DNA of 64,000 nucleotides, taken from contig CM043012.1 of NCBI GenBank assembly GCA_023678885.1, forward strand, positions 14,234,036 to 14,298,035. The letters run 5' to 3'. Below the pieces are notes generated by a model that saw nothing but the letters and a program-made list of their open reading frames with translations, did not search any database and had not been told where the DNA came from. A program made the translations under genes and the position numbers. Positions 1-11,114 of the stretch are shown here, one piece after another. Position 1 is the stretch's first letter; each line of letters opens with the position of its first letter. The stretch comes from Pogostemon cablin (Eukaryota > Streptophyta > Magnoliopsida > Lamiales > Lamiaceae).

Positions 1-413
1 TAGAGACAGCATTATTTTCCAACTCATCGAGTTTGTTGATTTAATATTTAAATCTCATCCATTGATGAATCAAAGAGATATATACTGGCTTACGCATCGA
101 GGTTATTGTATAGGGATTAAGATCATGAACATCCATAATAACTGAGATCAAGTTCTCCGATATAGTCAGTATAAGTTGAACGATCTCAAGCGGTCCTGCT
201 CAATACACACAAAGTACACTAATGTAATTTTATAGTCAAGATAAACTAATATCAAATCACACTACAACCTTCTCGTTTGATTGTCCCCGTCTATCTCGAT
301 TGTGAGCATCTGTTTATACTTTATAAAGAGCCGACAATATGATCTTCCGTGCAACGCTGCACACCATATTATCTACAATATAAAGTAAATGAACTATTGC
401 ATCGACATATAAA
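1..413. other. AT-rich spacer, no gene recognised
   Basis: I see no coding frame, RNA gene or clear repeat boundary here. Short open frames in the area have no recognisable motifs. Confidence 0.5.
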
Positions 414-415
414 TA

Positions 416-655
416 CTACCTCCGACCACTTACAAGGTATCTATTTCACTGTTCCTGGCGTCCGCTTCAAAGGTATCAATTTTTTCTATTTAGTAAAGAA
501 AGTACACAATATGACCCACTACTTCTCTCTAATACAACTACCCACTTTACCTCTAATAATAATACTCCTTAGTCCACGTGCTAAAAGCAAATAAAGACCT
601 TAGAATTATCTACGTGCAAACAACAAACTGTTACATTGTAAGTGGCCGGAGGGAG
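416..655. mobile_element. Stowaway-type MITE
   Basis: The left end CTACCTCCGACCACTTACA is mirrored at the right end by TGTAAGTGGCCGGAGGGAG, and both ends are flanked by TA, the Stowaway target duplication. About 240 bp, non-coding. Stowaway elements are non-autonomous relatives of Tc1/mariner; this inverted-repeat type (CTCCCTCCG) recurs more than a dozen times in the window. Confidence 0.8.
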
Positions 656-1014
656 TAGATTATAAGATGAAATCATTTGATCAATAATTCTCATTTCAAA
701 TATTGTTAAAACATTGTTCATACTAAAGCTAAGCTTTTAGTATACAATCCAACACACACCACATACTCAATCATCATTAGACTCACCTACAATACATAAA
801 CTAGTGAGATAAAATCTCAGTAAGCAGAAAACATGCATGTCAGTGCATGAAAATGCATTTATTTTTCTATCACCTATTTTCTAATTTTTTTCTAGTTGGT
901 CTATTTTATTTTTGAAAAATGTTCACGTCGCGGGATCCCCACGACACACTTAAGATATGCACCCCAAATGAGCTCAATGGACATACAAAGTGTTGGGAAT
1001 AATTTTTTCGAACC

Positions 1015-1200
1015 CTGAATAAAGATGAGCCGATAAACGACTCATTGAGTCAATACTTGACTCGGATCGCCCCGCGATTCCTGAATAAAAGTGAGCCGAC
1101 AAGCGACTCGTTGAGTCAACACATGACTCAGATCGCTCCGCGATCTCTGGATGGGGTGAGTCAACACATGACTCGAACTAATTTTCGGCGGTCCCTGAAA
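1015..1200. repeat. 66-bp minisatellite rich in TGAGTCA/TGACTCA
   Basis: Units start at 1015, 1081 and 1147 (period 66 bp, about 2.7 copies). Each unit begins CTGAATAAA or CTGGATGGG and carries TGAGTCA and TGACTC motifs in both orientations plus a GATCGC(C/T)CCGCGAT core. The stretch is GC-richer than its surroundings. TGAGTCA is also the plant GCN4-type bZIP site, but nothing here shows regulatory use. Confidence 0.75.
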
Positions 1201-1907
1201 GAGTGCATATATAGTGGCCGCACACACCATTATTATCTATTAGATTTGGGGAAAATATTTTTCTTGATTATGCATGGTATGCAACAAGAGCAATTAAATA
1301 TGCTTCACAATTCATTTGCGATATCAATATCATCATTTAATCAAAATAAAACAACAAATAAGTTTCAAATGACACTGATCCCCTTCTGGAACAACAATTT
1401 CACCCCAAATCACACATATCCATTTTTCGAATAATAACCTCACCTAGGATCACACAGATCCTCATAAATGTTATCTTCTCAGATCGCACAGATTTATATT
1501 TAATAATTTCTCATCACACAGATCTATATAGGACAATGACATTATCTCAAATCACATAGATCCATAACTTGTATCACAAATTTGTCACAAATAATTTATA
1601 AAATAATATTTAGTGGCATATGAATACCTACTTTCCTCAAATCACATAAACCCACAATTGGTACCACAAATTAATTCCAAATAATTTGTAACGTAATTAA
1701 ACTAATCACAAATAATTCATAATAGAATTATCACATATTAATCATAAATAATTCACACAACATGTTTATGCATTGTAGTTGGATTTCTACTTACCTGGAC
1801 TCTGATAGTAATAATACCACAGACCTCATGAAGAACTGTAACTACCTATCTCCCATTCCGGCATGCACGCACCTCTTTCCCCTTTCTCTCTTCCTCTCTC
1901 TTTTTTT

Positions 1908-1949
<42 letters not shown>

Positions 1950-2090
1950 CACGCTTGCAGCTTCTGTTTCACTATTCAACCAACAAGGTTATATATATAA
2001 GCAGGTCGGTCCATTGATTTGAGAGTCCCAGTGCAAAATATTTTTTAAGCCTTTTATTTTCATACAACGTATAAAATAATAATAAAATCT
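1201..2090. repeat. AT-rich spacer with degenerate tandem repeat and (CT)n
   Basis: From about 1435 to 1740 a degenerate unit containing TCACA-AGATC and CACAAAT recurs roughly every 50 bp. A pure (CT)n run occupies about 1912-1944 after a pyrimidine-rich tract. No gene is recognised. Confidence 0.5.
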
Positions 2091-2091
2091 A

Positions 2092-2266
2092 CTCCCTCCG
2101 TTCGTTACGGTAATAACCATTTGTTTTGTTTATTTAGATTATGAAGTATTAAAATGTGTAGTTGTATTAGTAGTGAGTGATGAGGCATATGTGGGTCATT
2201 TGCTAAAAAGAGAAAATAAATGCCTTTAGAGTGAACGATCAAAATGGCAAAATTGATACCTTATCA
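2092..2266. mobile_element. Partial Stowaway-type MITE
   Basis: It begins with CTCCCTCCGTTCGTTACGG and has the internal sequence usual for this family, but the right inverted repeat is missing or decayed near 2266. Confidence 0.5.
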
Positions 2267-3640
2267 GCAGTCGGGTTAAATATATTTGGCATATAATAAT
2301 AAAATATATCACATCATTATTGGTAATTAACTATAAAGAATAATTTACGCAATAAAATCATTTCGATAGAATTATAAAGAAATTTTGAAAAGAAAAATAC
2401 GTATTATAGAATAAAATTAAAATATGAATGTGTAATGTAAAATTAAAATACATTGTTTAAAAAATGACAATACACTATTATTCTAAAAAATGTCACCAAA
2501 ATTTATGTTGAACAAATATTATAGAAGACGAATTGAAAAAAAATAGAAAAAAATTTAAATGAATGAAGACGACGTATAAAGAAAAGAAAAGTTATAATCA
2601 CAAAGAATATTTATCATATTAATATGAATTTGATATAATTGGGGAAGAACTTCTATATATAATAGTATTAAAACATAATCATATGATTTTATATGATATT
2701 ATTAATATGAATTTGGTATAAAAGGAAAAAAATCTATATATAATATTAAATTATTAATTAATATATTTGAAGCACATTAGAAGATTACCTCATCGGAGTG
2801 GGGCCCTGTACGGTGGGACCTCAGGTACCGCCCCAGGATGGTCCCTGTATATGAGTGTATTGAGGGTTTACGGGTTGGTTCCACCGCCCTTATTACCATA
2901 ACTATTTATAGTAAGTATAATTTATTATTATTATTATTATTAATATTATTATTATTATTATCCATTAAAAATATACGTGCAATACTTAATAGGTAAGATA
3001 TGAAACATTCACAAATTAATACACATACGTGGAGACTTTCTCACCACTATTATTATTACGAGAACACGTGTGATACTTAATAATTAAGAATTAATGTATT
3101 TATACGCATAAAGTAATTTAATTATATATATATCTAAATTAATGCACGTAAATATTTATGCACATATATAGTCACATATTGTCACCATTTTTATCACGTA
3201 TGTATCAAATAAAAATACAACGACAAATAAAATGTATAAATAATTACCACATAATTATCACATAATTATAAAATGCACATAACACAAATTTAATTATATT
3301 GGCCCATGAGTAGTGAGAAGCTCGGGTATCACAGTCCATTTTTATATGTGGTTGATTTTAAATGAAGTAGCAAAGTGAGTGATACCGAGAGAAATCACAA
3401 GATCTATGTCATATGAATTGGACGTTCTATTTTCAGAGTTTAGCGTTTTAATTTCTAAATTGTAATGCAATTTTGAGTTCGAACCTTTATAGGTCGCTCG
3501 AAGATAGTATAATATAGAAGTCATAATCTAGGTTATTGATTTAAGAGTCATATTGTTTGTTTAAAGACTTGAGTTTATAAGCTTATTAAGATTTTTGGAA
3601 TTTCATTTATATGATGAAAAACAAATCCTCGGAAATGATT
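2267..3640. other. AT-rich spacer with (ATT)n and a short GC-rich island
   Basis: An (ATT)n-type microsatellite lies at about 2926-2962. A GC-rich island at 2785-2895 stands out but shows no coding motif. No gene is recognised. Confidence 0.5.
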
Positions 3641-4578
3641 CAATCAATCTCCAAAACACATAATTGAAATGACCTTCTTGACCACATGCAAAGGAGAATC
3701 AACCACACAACTCATCATATGAATTAAGAAATACAGCAATTAAGATAGAATTTAACAAAGCCCATTCAATAATAGAATTAAACAGCATGAAATCCAATCA
3801 ACTAACACCAATAATAATGGTTAATCTAATATAGAAGATTATCTAAACATTGTTTCAAGTATCACAAAAAAATATTGTTCTACAAAATTCCATATATAGA
3901 TGAACAAAAGAAAATTATAAAATAAGAAATATGCTTCCCTTAAATTTCTTCACTTGAAACCCTTTATTCTCTTGCGATCTTCAACACTCCAATATTTTCT
4001 TTATCTAAAAGATTGGGCTATGAAGGAATTTGATGGAGGATTATGGGTGCAGTGGATGAGAAATGATTTGGGGGAAGAATAAGTGTGTAAAAATTGAGTG
4101 TAAAAGTGTGTGTTTTGGATCTCAAAATCAATTTCGAAAATGTGATCTCTTTTGAAACTGCTCTCCAAATCCCATTTTATAGTGAATGGATGAATATTCT
4201 GGAATTTTTGTAAGTTGGCCCAATTTTTCCACAATCTCGTGTCAAGTTACGGAACTTGATCATCTGCATGGTCGCTTAAGCGTTTCTGATCCAGAGCCAA
4301 ACTCGTCCTTCTATAGGGTCTAATAACAAACTCGTGTTGCTTTGGGTGGACAGAACTCGTGTCGAGTTTTGGAACTCTGGGCGAGTTTCGACAAATTTTC
4401 AACAATTTTGTTTTGACTTGTTCTCATTCGTTTTAGCTTCAAATTGAGCAACGTTATTTTTTCCCACATCTTCCTTTTTACCTCTAGAGCCAATTTTTAC
4501 ATGAAAATCACATTAATACACAAAAATACAAGTTCTCTTAACATTTTCAAATATCAAGTATTATACAATTAAAATCAA

Positions 4579-4648
<70 letters not shown>

Positions 4649-4670
4649 CATCCCATAAATGGATCCTAAA
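3640..4670 (-). mobile_element. LTR-like segment, probable solo LTR remnant
   Basis: On the minus strand the segment resembles a plant LTR: a pyrimidine-rich stretch, a TATA-like sequence near 4180, and a middle part (4225-4400) with repeated CTCGTGTCGAG/GAGTTT motifs, an architecture also seen at 44.3-46.0 kb and 52.6-54.1 kb. I could not define ends or a target duplication. Confidence 0.3.
4581..4647. repeat. (AT)n microsatellite
   Basis: Uninterrupted AT dinucleotide run of about 67 bp. Confidence 0.95.
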
Positions 4671-5029
4671 TTCATGTGATTCTACACTCATCATTTGTCA
4701 AGCTAACTATTGATCAACTATTCTAAAATGGTAAAAGCATCTACACAATCATCTCATAATACACTTTAATTTTATAATTGTCATCTCTTCCTTACATACA
4801 TAAAATATTGTACATTTTATTTATTATTTAAAAAAAATTCATGAAGTACTACTCTTACAAAAATTAATAAATTTTTTAAGAAGTGATACATGATCAATAA
4901 AAATTAAAGTAATAACATTCAAATTGAATTATTTATGAAAAATTTGTAGGGTAGATAAAAAGTAATACATCTTTTACAAAAAATAAAAATTAATAAAAAA
5001 TATGAAATTGTCTTGCTATATGATGATGA

Positions 5030-5286
5030 GTGAGGCTTGCGTGCGCCAGGGGACACACCGTGCGTCTTTAGAATTTAGTATTATGGGTAAGAATACATTA
5101 TTTTGTTCTATACACTTTAATTAATAAGGGTACACCATTTTGTTGTAAAGGGTATACACTTTTTATTAATATTTTTTTATTTTTCTTTAGAAAATAAAGG
5201 GTTGACATTTTTATACTAAAAGATATATAATTTAACACAAAATTCTAAAGGCGCACGGAGTGTGGTCCATATGTCCGGGTGCACAC
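5030..5286. mobile_element. Foldback MITE with GC-rich inverted ends
   Basis: The left end (GCGTGCGCCAGGGGACACAC, then CGTGCGTCTTTAGAATTTAG) is mirrored by the right end (AATTCTAAAGGCGCACGGAG, GTCCATATGTCCGGGTGCAC). The interior is AT-rich and non-coding. No convincing target duplication was found, so the superfamily is uncertain. Confidence 0.6.
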
Positions 5287-5334
5287 AAGTTTTTGCCTAA
5301 GACGATTTTACATAAAACTTGCTCATAATTATGA

Positions 5335-5340
<6 letters not shown>

Positions 5341-5390
<50 letters not shown>
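5341..5390. repeat. (AT)n microsatellite
   Basis: Uninterrupted AT run of 50 bp. Confidence 0.95.
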
Positions 5391-5393
<3 letters not shown>

Positions 5394-5659
5394 CTATGAA
5401 GAAATGGTAATATTTAAAGCTATATATCTTTCTTTCACTCTTCTCTACCAAATAATTTTATTATTTTGTACAAGATTGATATATGTATTAATATCTTTTT
5501 TTGTAACTAATTAGTAGGTACAAAACGTTTTTAAGTATTACTAAGTGATACATTCGTTTCAAAAAATTACTGATAAATACAAATTATATTTTATTTTACC
5601 CATAATATTTCTATTTTTCCGTACATTAGTATACATCGTTAAGATAGAAACAAAAATAG

Positions 5660-6155
5660 ACGATTAAATATAATATTTATACAAGCTTACATTAATATAC
5701 ATTTTTGAGAGAGATATAGAAAATACACTACATTCTTTAGAGAGTAACAGAAAATACGCGATTAAATTAAAAAAACCTTACTAATGTACATTAGTGTGAA
5801 TTCTTAAGAGAAATAGAAAATACGTAGTTAAAGTAAAGAACCCTACGAGTGTACATTAGTGTGCATCCTTGAGAGAGAAACAGAAAATATATGATTAAAT
5901 TGAATAATTAGTTATTATAATTATCCTTAAATCTCTCACCCATTGTTTTAATCTGATTGAATGCACATTAGTGTGCATTCTTGAAAGAAAAATAAAAAAT
6001 ACACAATTAAATTGAAGAACTCTATGAATGTACATTATTATGCATCCTTGAGAGAGAAACAGAAAATACACGATTAAATTGAAAAAAATTTATTATAATT
6101 ATCCTTAAATCTCTCACTCATTGTTTTTATCTGATTTAGTGCACATTAGTGTTCA
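5660..6155. repeat. Degenerate minisatellite, unit about 75-80 bp with variants
   Basis: A block containing GTACATTAGTGTGCAT, CTTGAGAGAGAAACAG and AAAATACACGATTAAATTGA recurs at least five times. Two copies are separated by an extra ATAATTATCCTTAAATCTCT segment, suggesting a higher-order unit. No coding potential. Confidence 0.7.
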
Positions 6156-6340
6156 ATTAAATTATTGTTAAGTGCAAACGTTGATTATTATTCGCTGTAA
6201 ATAAGTTTAATGCTGGAAATTAAAAAAGACATTATGTATTCATCAGCAATTATATTAGATCAATGTCTTAGTTAGTAATTAGCATATACATACACGTACC
6301 TATCAATAATAATCCATATTTTTTATCATTAAATAGTAAT

Positions 6341-7234
6341 CAGTGTTTTCATAATCGGACCAAAGATTAAATCGGTGTCTTCACCAGTTTGAGATTCAAC
6401 CGGTCGGACCGGCGGTTCAACAGGAAAAAATAAATTTACCTATTTTTAATTATATTTAAAAATATATATAATAAATAAAATTATTTCTTAAAAAGAAAGA
6501 AATATCTATTAGCTCATTACAGTCCATTAGCCAATAACATGAGTTAGTATGATAAAGCCCATTTATTAATTTATTAATGTAAAGGTAAAAAGCATATTCA
6601 AATGGCAATATGTGGTCAAAAGTCAAAAGTAAACAAATTATGGTTTCTGCTCCTTCCTTCAACAGCGGCGCGGTTCCCCTCCTCTCTTCTAAATTTTGAT
6701 ATTTCTCTCTTCCAATTTATTTTATTCAATTTTTTTTCTTGACTTTAATTTGGACATCAAGTCAGCGTGCGTGAATATTAGTTGAAAATTTTCAGAGGAG
6801 ACAGTATGTGGAGGTTATTGAAGAAGAGAGAAGGCTTTATGTTCTTCGAAGTTCGATCTATTGAATTTGTTTGAGAGACAAACTGGAGTGATGCAAATTT
6901 GTATGTTCGTCGATTATTTTTATTTCCATTATCACCTCTTCTGTAACCCTTTCCCTCTCTTCCTCTGTAACCATGAATTGGATATGTATACAAGATTTGT
7001 GATTTTTGGTGATGGAGAAGTTTGAAATTTGGATATTATATGAAATTTGGAAACAAAATCGGCCATTTTTCGGTTCTACCGATCTTACCGATTTACCGGT
7101 TTTGAGTGGTTCACACCGATTTTTTTCAATTCAATCAGAAAAATGGTTATATTGGTCGTTCCGGACCGGTACCGGTTCCGATTTCCGATCCAACCGGTTG
7201 AACCGGCCAGTCCGGTCCGATTTTAAAAACACTG
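6341..7234. mobile_element. hAT-type MITE, 894 bp
   Basis: The element starts CAGTGTTTTCATAATCGGAC and ends GTCCGATTTTAAAAACACTG, an inverted terminal repeat followed inward by CCGGTT-rich subterminal repeats on both sides. It is flanked by ATAGTAAT (6333-6340) and ATAGTAAG (7235-7242), an 8-bp target duplication with one mismatch, which is the hAT signature. No transposase frame is visible, so it is non-autonomous. Confidence 0.85.
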
Positions 7235-7544
7235 ATAGTAAGTACAAAATATTCTCTGTAATTACTTTATAATACATTGACCACCCAAAATTACGATTAA
7301 ATACAAAATTTTATATTGTACTACTCAAATTACCCATTTTCACACAAATGTGCAAAATATCTAGAAAATGTAAGTTACAACTATCCCTATAACTTCTCCC
7401 CTCAATATCTCATTAATATCCGTATACTAAAACTAGATTCTTAATACCCTAATCAAACCCTCGCAATCTTTTCTAATTGTGGATTTCTCATATTGTCGAA
7501 CCAATTATAATTATAAACGGAAGATATTATTTAAATGATGGTGT

Positions 7545-7800
7545 ACAGTTTCAATGGTGTGCAAATTAGTGCCTATACATATTCTGTGATTAGCGGTTCT
7601 GAAATTGTACACTAGCGTTCGTGTTGTTGTAATGTACAATGGTGTGCATATTAGTGCCTAGACAGGTTTTGGGATTAGGTGTTTTCAAATTATGCACTAA
7701 CGTTCATTTTGTTGTAATGTACAACGGTATGTAGATTAGAGTAATAATGTACAACGGTATGCAGATTAGAGCTTGGATAGGTTCTGAGATTAGGTAATAG
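7545..7800. repeat. 85-bp minisatellite, about three copies
   Basis: CAATGGTGTGCAAATTAG at 7552, CAATGGTGTGCATATTAG at 7637 and CAACGGTATGTAGATTAG at 7722 mark an 85-bp period; a further shortened unit starts at 7752. Confidence 0.75.
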
Positions 7801-7939
7801 CATATTTAAATGGGGCAATTAAAAAAATATCTATTTATTTAATTTAATTAATAATACCAACAACAAACAACTTTTATAACAAAACTAATTTGTACTTTAA
7901 TGCCCATACTATTCAACTAATAATAACCGATGTGTTTCA

Positions 7940-8100
7940 TGTAGGTATGGGTTTCGGTGAGTGCCCATGTCGATATGAATGTCGGTGTCGGTGAATGTCG
8001 GTATGGGTGTTGGTGAGTGTCGTTGAGTGTTCCATAACGATATGGATGTCAATGACGGTTTCGGTGAGTGTCCCATGTGGGAATGGATATCGGTGACCAT
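7940..8100. repeat. Short-period GGTGAGTG-type tandem repeat
   Basis: The stretch is built from imperfect iterations of TCGGTGAGTGTC, TATGGGTG and TATGGATGTC. Frames on both strands are low-complexity by-products. Confidence 0.55.
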
Positions 8101-8214
8101 ACCGACGACCAGGGGCGATGGCCGACGACGGGCAGTGGCAGCAGAGGAAGGTAAGAGGGGTGAAGATTGTTTGGGATGGGGGATATTTTGGATCTTTTAA
8201 AGTGCAATGGTTAG

Positions 8215-8735
8215 AATTGTTATAAAAATTGTTGAGAGGGACTAGGGTACAACCAGGGATACAATTCAATTGGTACACCCTTGGTCCCCACTATTCTTAA
8301 TTAATTCCTACTCCTTTTGTTATTTTTTATTTTATTATTAAATTTATTTTATTTAAATGACTATTATACCCTAAACCCTAAACCCTAGGGATAAACTATA
8401 CCCTAAACCGCAAGGGTAAAATTACAATTATACCCTAAACCCTAAACCCTAGGGATAAATTATACCCTAAACCACAAGGGTAAAATTACAATTATACCCT
8501 AAACCCTAGAGATAAATTATACCCTAAACCATAAGGGTAAAATTAAAATTATACTCTAAACCCTAAACTCTAGGATAAGTAAAATTAAAATTATACCCTA
8601 AACCCTAGGGATAAATTATACCCTAAACCATAAGGGTAAAATTACAATTATATCCCTAAAATTAAATAAATAAAAACAAAAAAATGAAAAAAAAAAGAGA
8701 AGGAAAACACACACTGAAGGTGAAGGAAGGAGGTT
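8215..8735 (+). repeat. Dispersed repeat with telomere-like CCCTAAA minisatellite, copy 1
   Basis: From 8371 a 64-bp unit repeats: two or three CCCTAAA heptamers, then TAGGGATAAATTATA, CCCTAAACCACAAGGGTAAA and ATTACAATTATA. Two 64-bp units are followed by one of 57 bp (one heptamer fewer) and shorter decayed ones. The flanks (GGTACACCCTTGG on the left, GAAGGAAGGAGGTT on the right) also occur, inverted, around the copy at 12415-13020, so the minisatellite is part of a larger dispersed element. Confidence 0.8.
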
Positions 8736-9713
8736 GTATATTTTGGAATTGATAGGACAGTTGTATTCTAATATTTGCCAAAATTATTTGATGTTGGTAT
8801 TGTTATTATTTAAGTGTATTTTGGACACAAATTACTATTGACACTATTTAAATTGTCTCAATAAACACTATTGTACAAAATATGAAATTCAACAAATTAG
8901 AAACAAATCTGTATTAACTTAAGTTTATACAGCGTGTTCTGTCTTTATATATTGTTATACATTATTATAACTTTTATTTATTTTACCGTCCAATCCTTTT
9001 CAAATAGAAATTACCTAAACGGATACACCTAATTTCACACCATTCAAGCCCATAAAAAAATAAAAGAAAAAAGATCTAAAAATTAACTTTATCATGGAAA
9101 GTGCGCATAATTTTCAATATATAAAAGGGTATTATGCAATTTTTGAAAGACAGGTGACTTTATGCAAGCTTTTCGAATAAGAGACCCAATAAAAGAAAAA
9201 TGTAAACAGAAGTTATTATTCATGAATATGATCGATAGCTCCTCCCAAAAAATGCTGAGATTAATTTCATTACTATTATTAAAAAAAGTTTATACACTCC
9301 ATACTTTTTATTTTCTTTTCTTAGTGTATGATATTTCGGTGCTTTACTTTGTAAAGGTTTGTTCAAATTAGTGGGGATTGTTGAAGCTTCGGATGGATGT
9401 GTGGTGATTGCCCATTTATTCCAGCTTCTTAACAATCACTTCTCCACAATCACATCAACAGATTAACTACTCTACTACTAATTCTGCATTTAATTCTACA
9501 AAATCAAAGCTTTAATTCTAACTTAATTACCATTAAAATACTTACAATAATATCCATCATGATCAAAACCAGTACACACATATCGATAATATTGGGCAAA
9601 AAAGAAGCTCCATTAGTGAGATATTGTCTCTCACATGTATAGTGGTGTTACGTTACACTATTACTTCCGCCAGTTACAGATATATATAGATTTATATACT
9701 ATCTCTACAAATT
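8736..9713. other. AT-rich spacer, no gene recognised
   Basis: No conserved motif or repeat boundary was recognised. Two short frames around 9162-9435 have no family features. Confidence 0.5.
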
Positions 9714-9726
9714 ATATATATATCTT

Positions 9727-9958
9727 GCCCTAGTGTATAGCTCAAGTGGTAGAGGGGAGGGTGGAAAGACCTTCCAACTGAACTTGGTTGCTGTAGGGTG
9801 GGGTTCGAATCCTGCCTTTTGGCATGAATTTGGCCCCTTGCAAACACAAGTTTAACAGTGAGCCCTCTCTATAAGTTACTTGAAGCACATCCTGTGATTT
9901 ACCTCCTCCACCAATCCCCAGAGAAGGGGCGGTGGGGGCTGGTGAGGTACACCATTTT
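9727..9958 (+). mobile_element. tRNA-derived SINE, full length
   Basis: The head carries RNA polymerase III internal promoter boxes: an A box TAGCTCAAGTGG and a B box GGTTCGAATCC. The body ends in a short T-run (ACCATTTT), as in p-SINE1/Au-type plant SINEs. ATATATATATCTT flanks it on both sides (9714-9726 and 9959-9971), a 13-bp target duplication, though in low-complexity sequence. A truncated relative lies at 59586-59772. It is transposed by LINE machinery and encodes no protein. Confidence 0.85.
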
Positions 9959-9969
9959 ATATATATATC

Positions 9970-9975
9970 TTTATT
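9970..9975 (-). terminator. AATAAA poly(A) signal of the FLZ gene
   Basis: Minus-strand AATAAA lies 19 bp after the FLZ stop codon (9994). The SINE at 9727-9958 begins immediately beyond it, so the SINE sits in the expected cleavage region. Confidence 0.5.
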
Positions 9976-9993
9976 GATCATATGCTACAACCG

Positions 9994-10193
9994 CTATGCT
10001 GCAAGAATCCCCTTTGTGAAGATCTGGGCTTTGTACGGTGATCCTGCCACCCCCACCTCCACCACCCCCCTCGACGCTTCCGAGCTGCATTTCTCTGTGC
10101 GCTCGTCCACCGCCATCTGCCTGTACCTGCACTCTGAACTGCAGAACGCCTTCTCTCCCCTGTTACATATTCCCATCCACGTCAGCATCTCCA

Positions 10194-10224
<31 letters not shown>

Positions 10225-11114
10225 CCATATCTATATCTTCTACTCCCCGTCCCAACAAGTATTTCACGTATTGGTGTGTGCGGAGTTTAAAAAAATTTTG
10301 TATTTTTATATATAAAGTAGAAAGAGAATATATATTTTAGTTGATTTAATGAAAAAGATATGTAAAGTTGTTGGGAGATGTGAAAAAGTAAGTAAAAGTA
10401 AGTATTATATTGGGATGTGGTAAAAAGTCAGTATTGTTATAATGTATTTTTTATCAAATTTAGTAAAAGTAAAGTGTGAAATACTTTGAGGAACGGATAA
10501 AAAATGAAAGTGTGAAATACTTGGGGAGACGGAGGGAGTATGTTTTTAGGAATAAATTATTTGTACCTGTACATGTATATGTCTTTGCCATGGAGCTTTT
10601 TGTGGCAGAGATTGCACGAGCTGAGAAAATCCGGCCCCGGAACCCCACCACATCCCTCCGAGCAACTCGCCGGAGATATGTCGAACACGGTGGCGCGGCT
10701 ACAGCTCTGTATTCTGAAAGGAGCTCTTCCGTTGCCCTTCCTCCCTCCGGCCGCCGCCTCGGAGTATACCTTTGTGGTGCAGGTCTTGTTTGGGTCGTGG
10801 CATGTGACTATGGTGTATTCCTCTAGACTGTCTATCTCCATCTCCTCCAAGCTCCTCCTATGCCGCCACGGATTCTTCACCGGAATCGGGTTCGATCGGG
10901 TCAAGTTCCGGCCAAACAAGGCCTTGTTGTCGCTCCGATCGCCGCCGCCGGACTTTTCCAACGCCGCCACTATGCCTAATCCCACGCCACCGAAATCAAA
11001 ACCCTTTAGCCCTCTCGGGGTGATTCCAGCTACCTCTCGGCAGCCGGAAACCAACGAGCCAGTGAGGATTTCGATCACCGGCTTGGATGTTTTCCCTAAC
11101 ATGATTAATTTCAA
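9994..11114 (-). CDS. FLZ: FCS-like zinc finger (FLZ, DUF581) protein
   Basis: Two exons, 11114-10567 and 10159-9994, join through a 407-bp GT-AG intron (10566-10160) to give 237 residues. The junction falls inside the FLZ domain: exon 1 ends in FLSSCNLCHKKLHGKDIYMY and exon 2 continues RGEKAFCSSECRYRQM, restoring the C-x2-C...FCSxEC zinc-binding pattern at about residues 165-200. FLZ proteins are plant-specific adaptors that bind SnRK1 kinase and influence sugar and ABA signalling. The SLEEYTIVTCHDPN segment before the domain is typical of the AtFLZ8-11 type. Two start codons are possible, at 11114 or four codons on (MLGK, the commoner family start). The frame is intact. A Stowaway MITE occupies most of the intron and a SINE adjoins the 3' end. 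The domain call is firm; the subfamily is an inference. Confidence 0.9.
10243..10538. mobile_element. Stowaway MITE inside the FLZ intron
   Basis: The left end CTCCCCGTCCCAACAAGTAT and right end ATACTTGGGGAGACGGAGGG are inverted repeats flanked by TA. The element makes up 296 of the 407 intron bases. An (AT)n tract (about 10199-10224) lies between it and the splice acceptor. Confidence 0.85.

Noticed and set aside
1015..1200. CRISPR-like array
   Set aside because: The units are contiguous tandem repeats without unique spacers, in plant nuclear DNA.
8371..8660. True interstitial telomere
   Set aside because: CCCTAAA occurs only in twos or threes inside a longer unit with unrelated sequence, and the flanks are shared with a second copy, so it is part of a dispersed repeat.
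9727..9800. A tRNA gene suggested by A and B boxes
   Set aside because: No cloverleaf or acceptor stem can be drawn and the sequence continues as a SINE with target duplications.
9742..9981. A 79-codon minus-strand frame next to FLZ
   Set aside because: It is the reverse strand of the SINE. A similar frame appears over the second SINE copy, so it reflects the repeat and not a gene.
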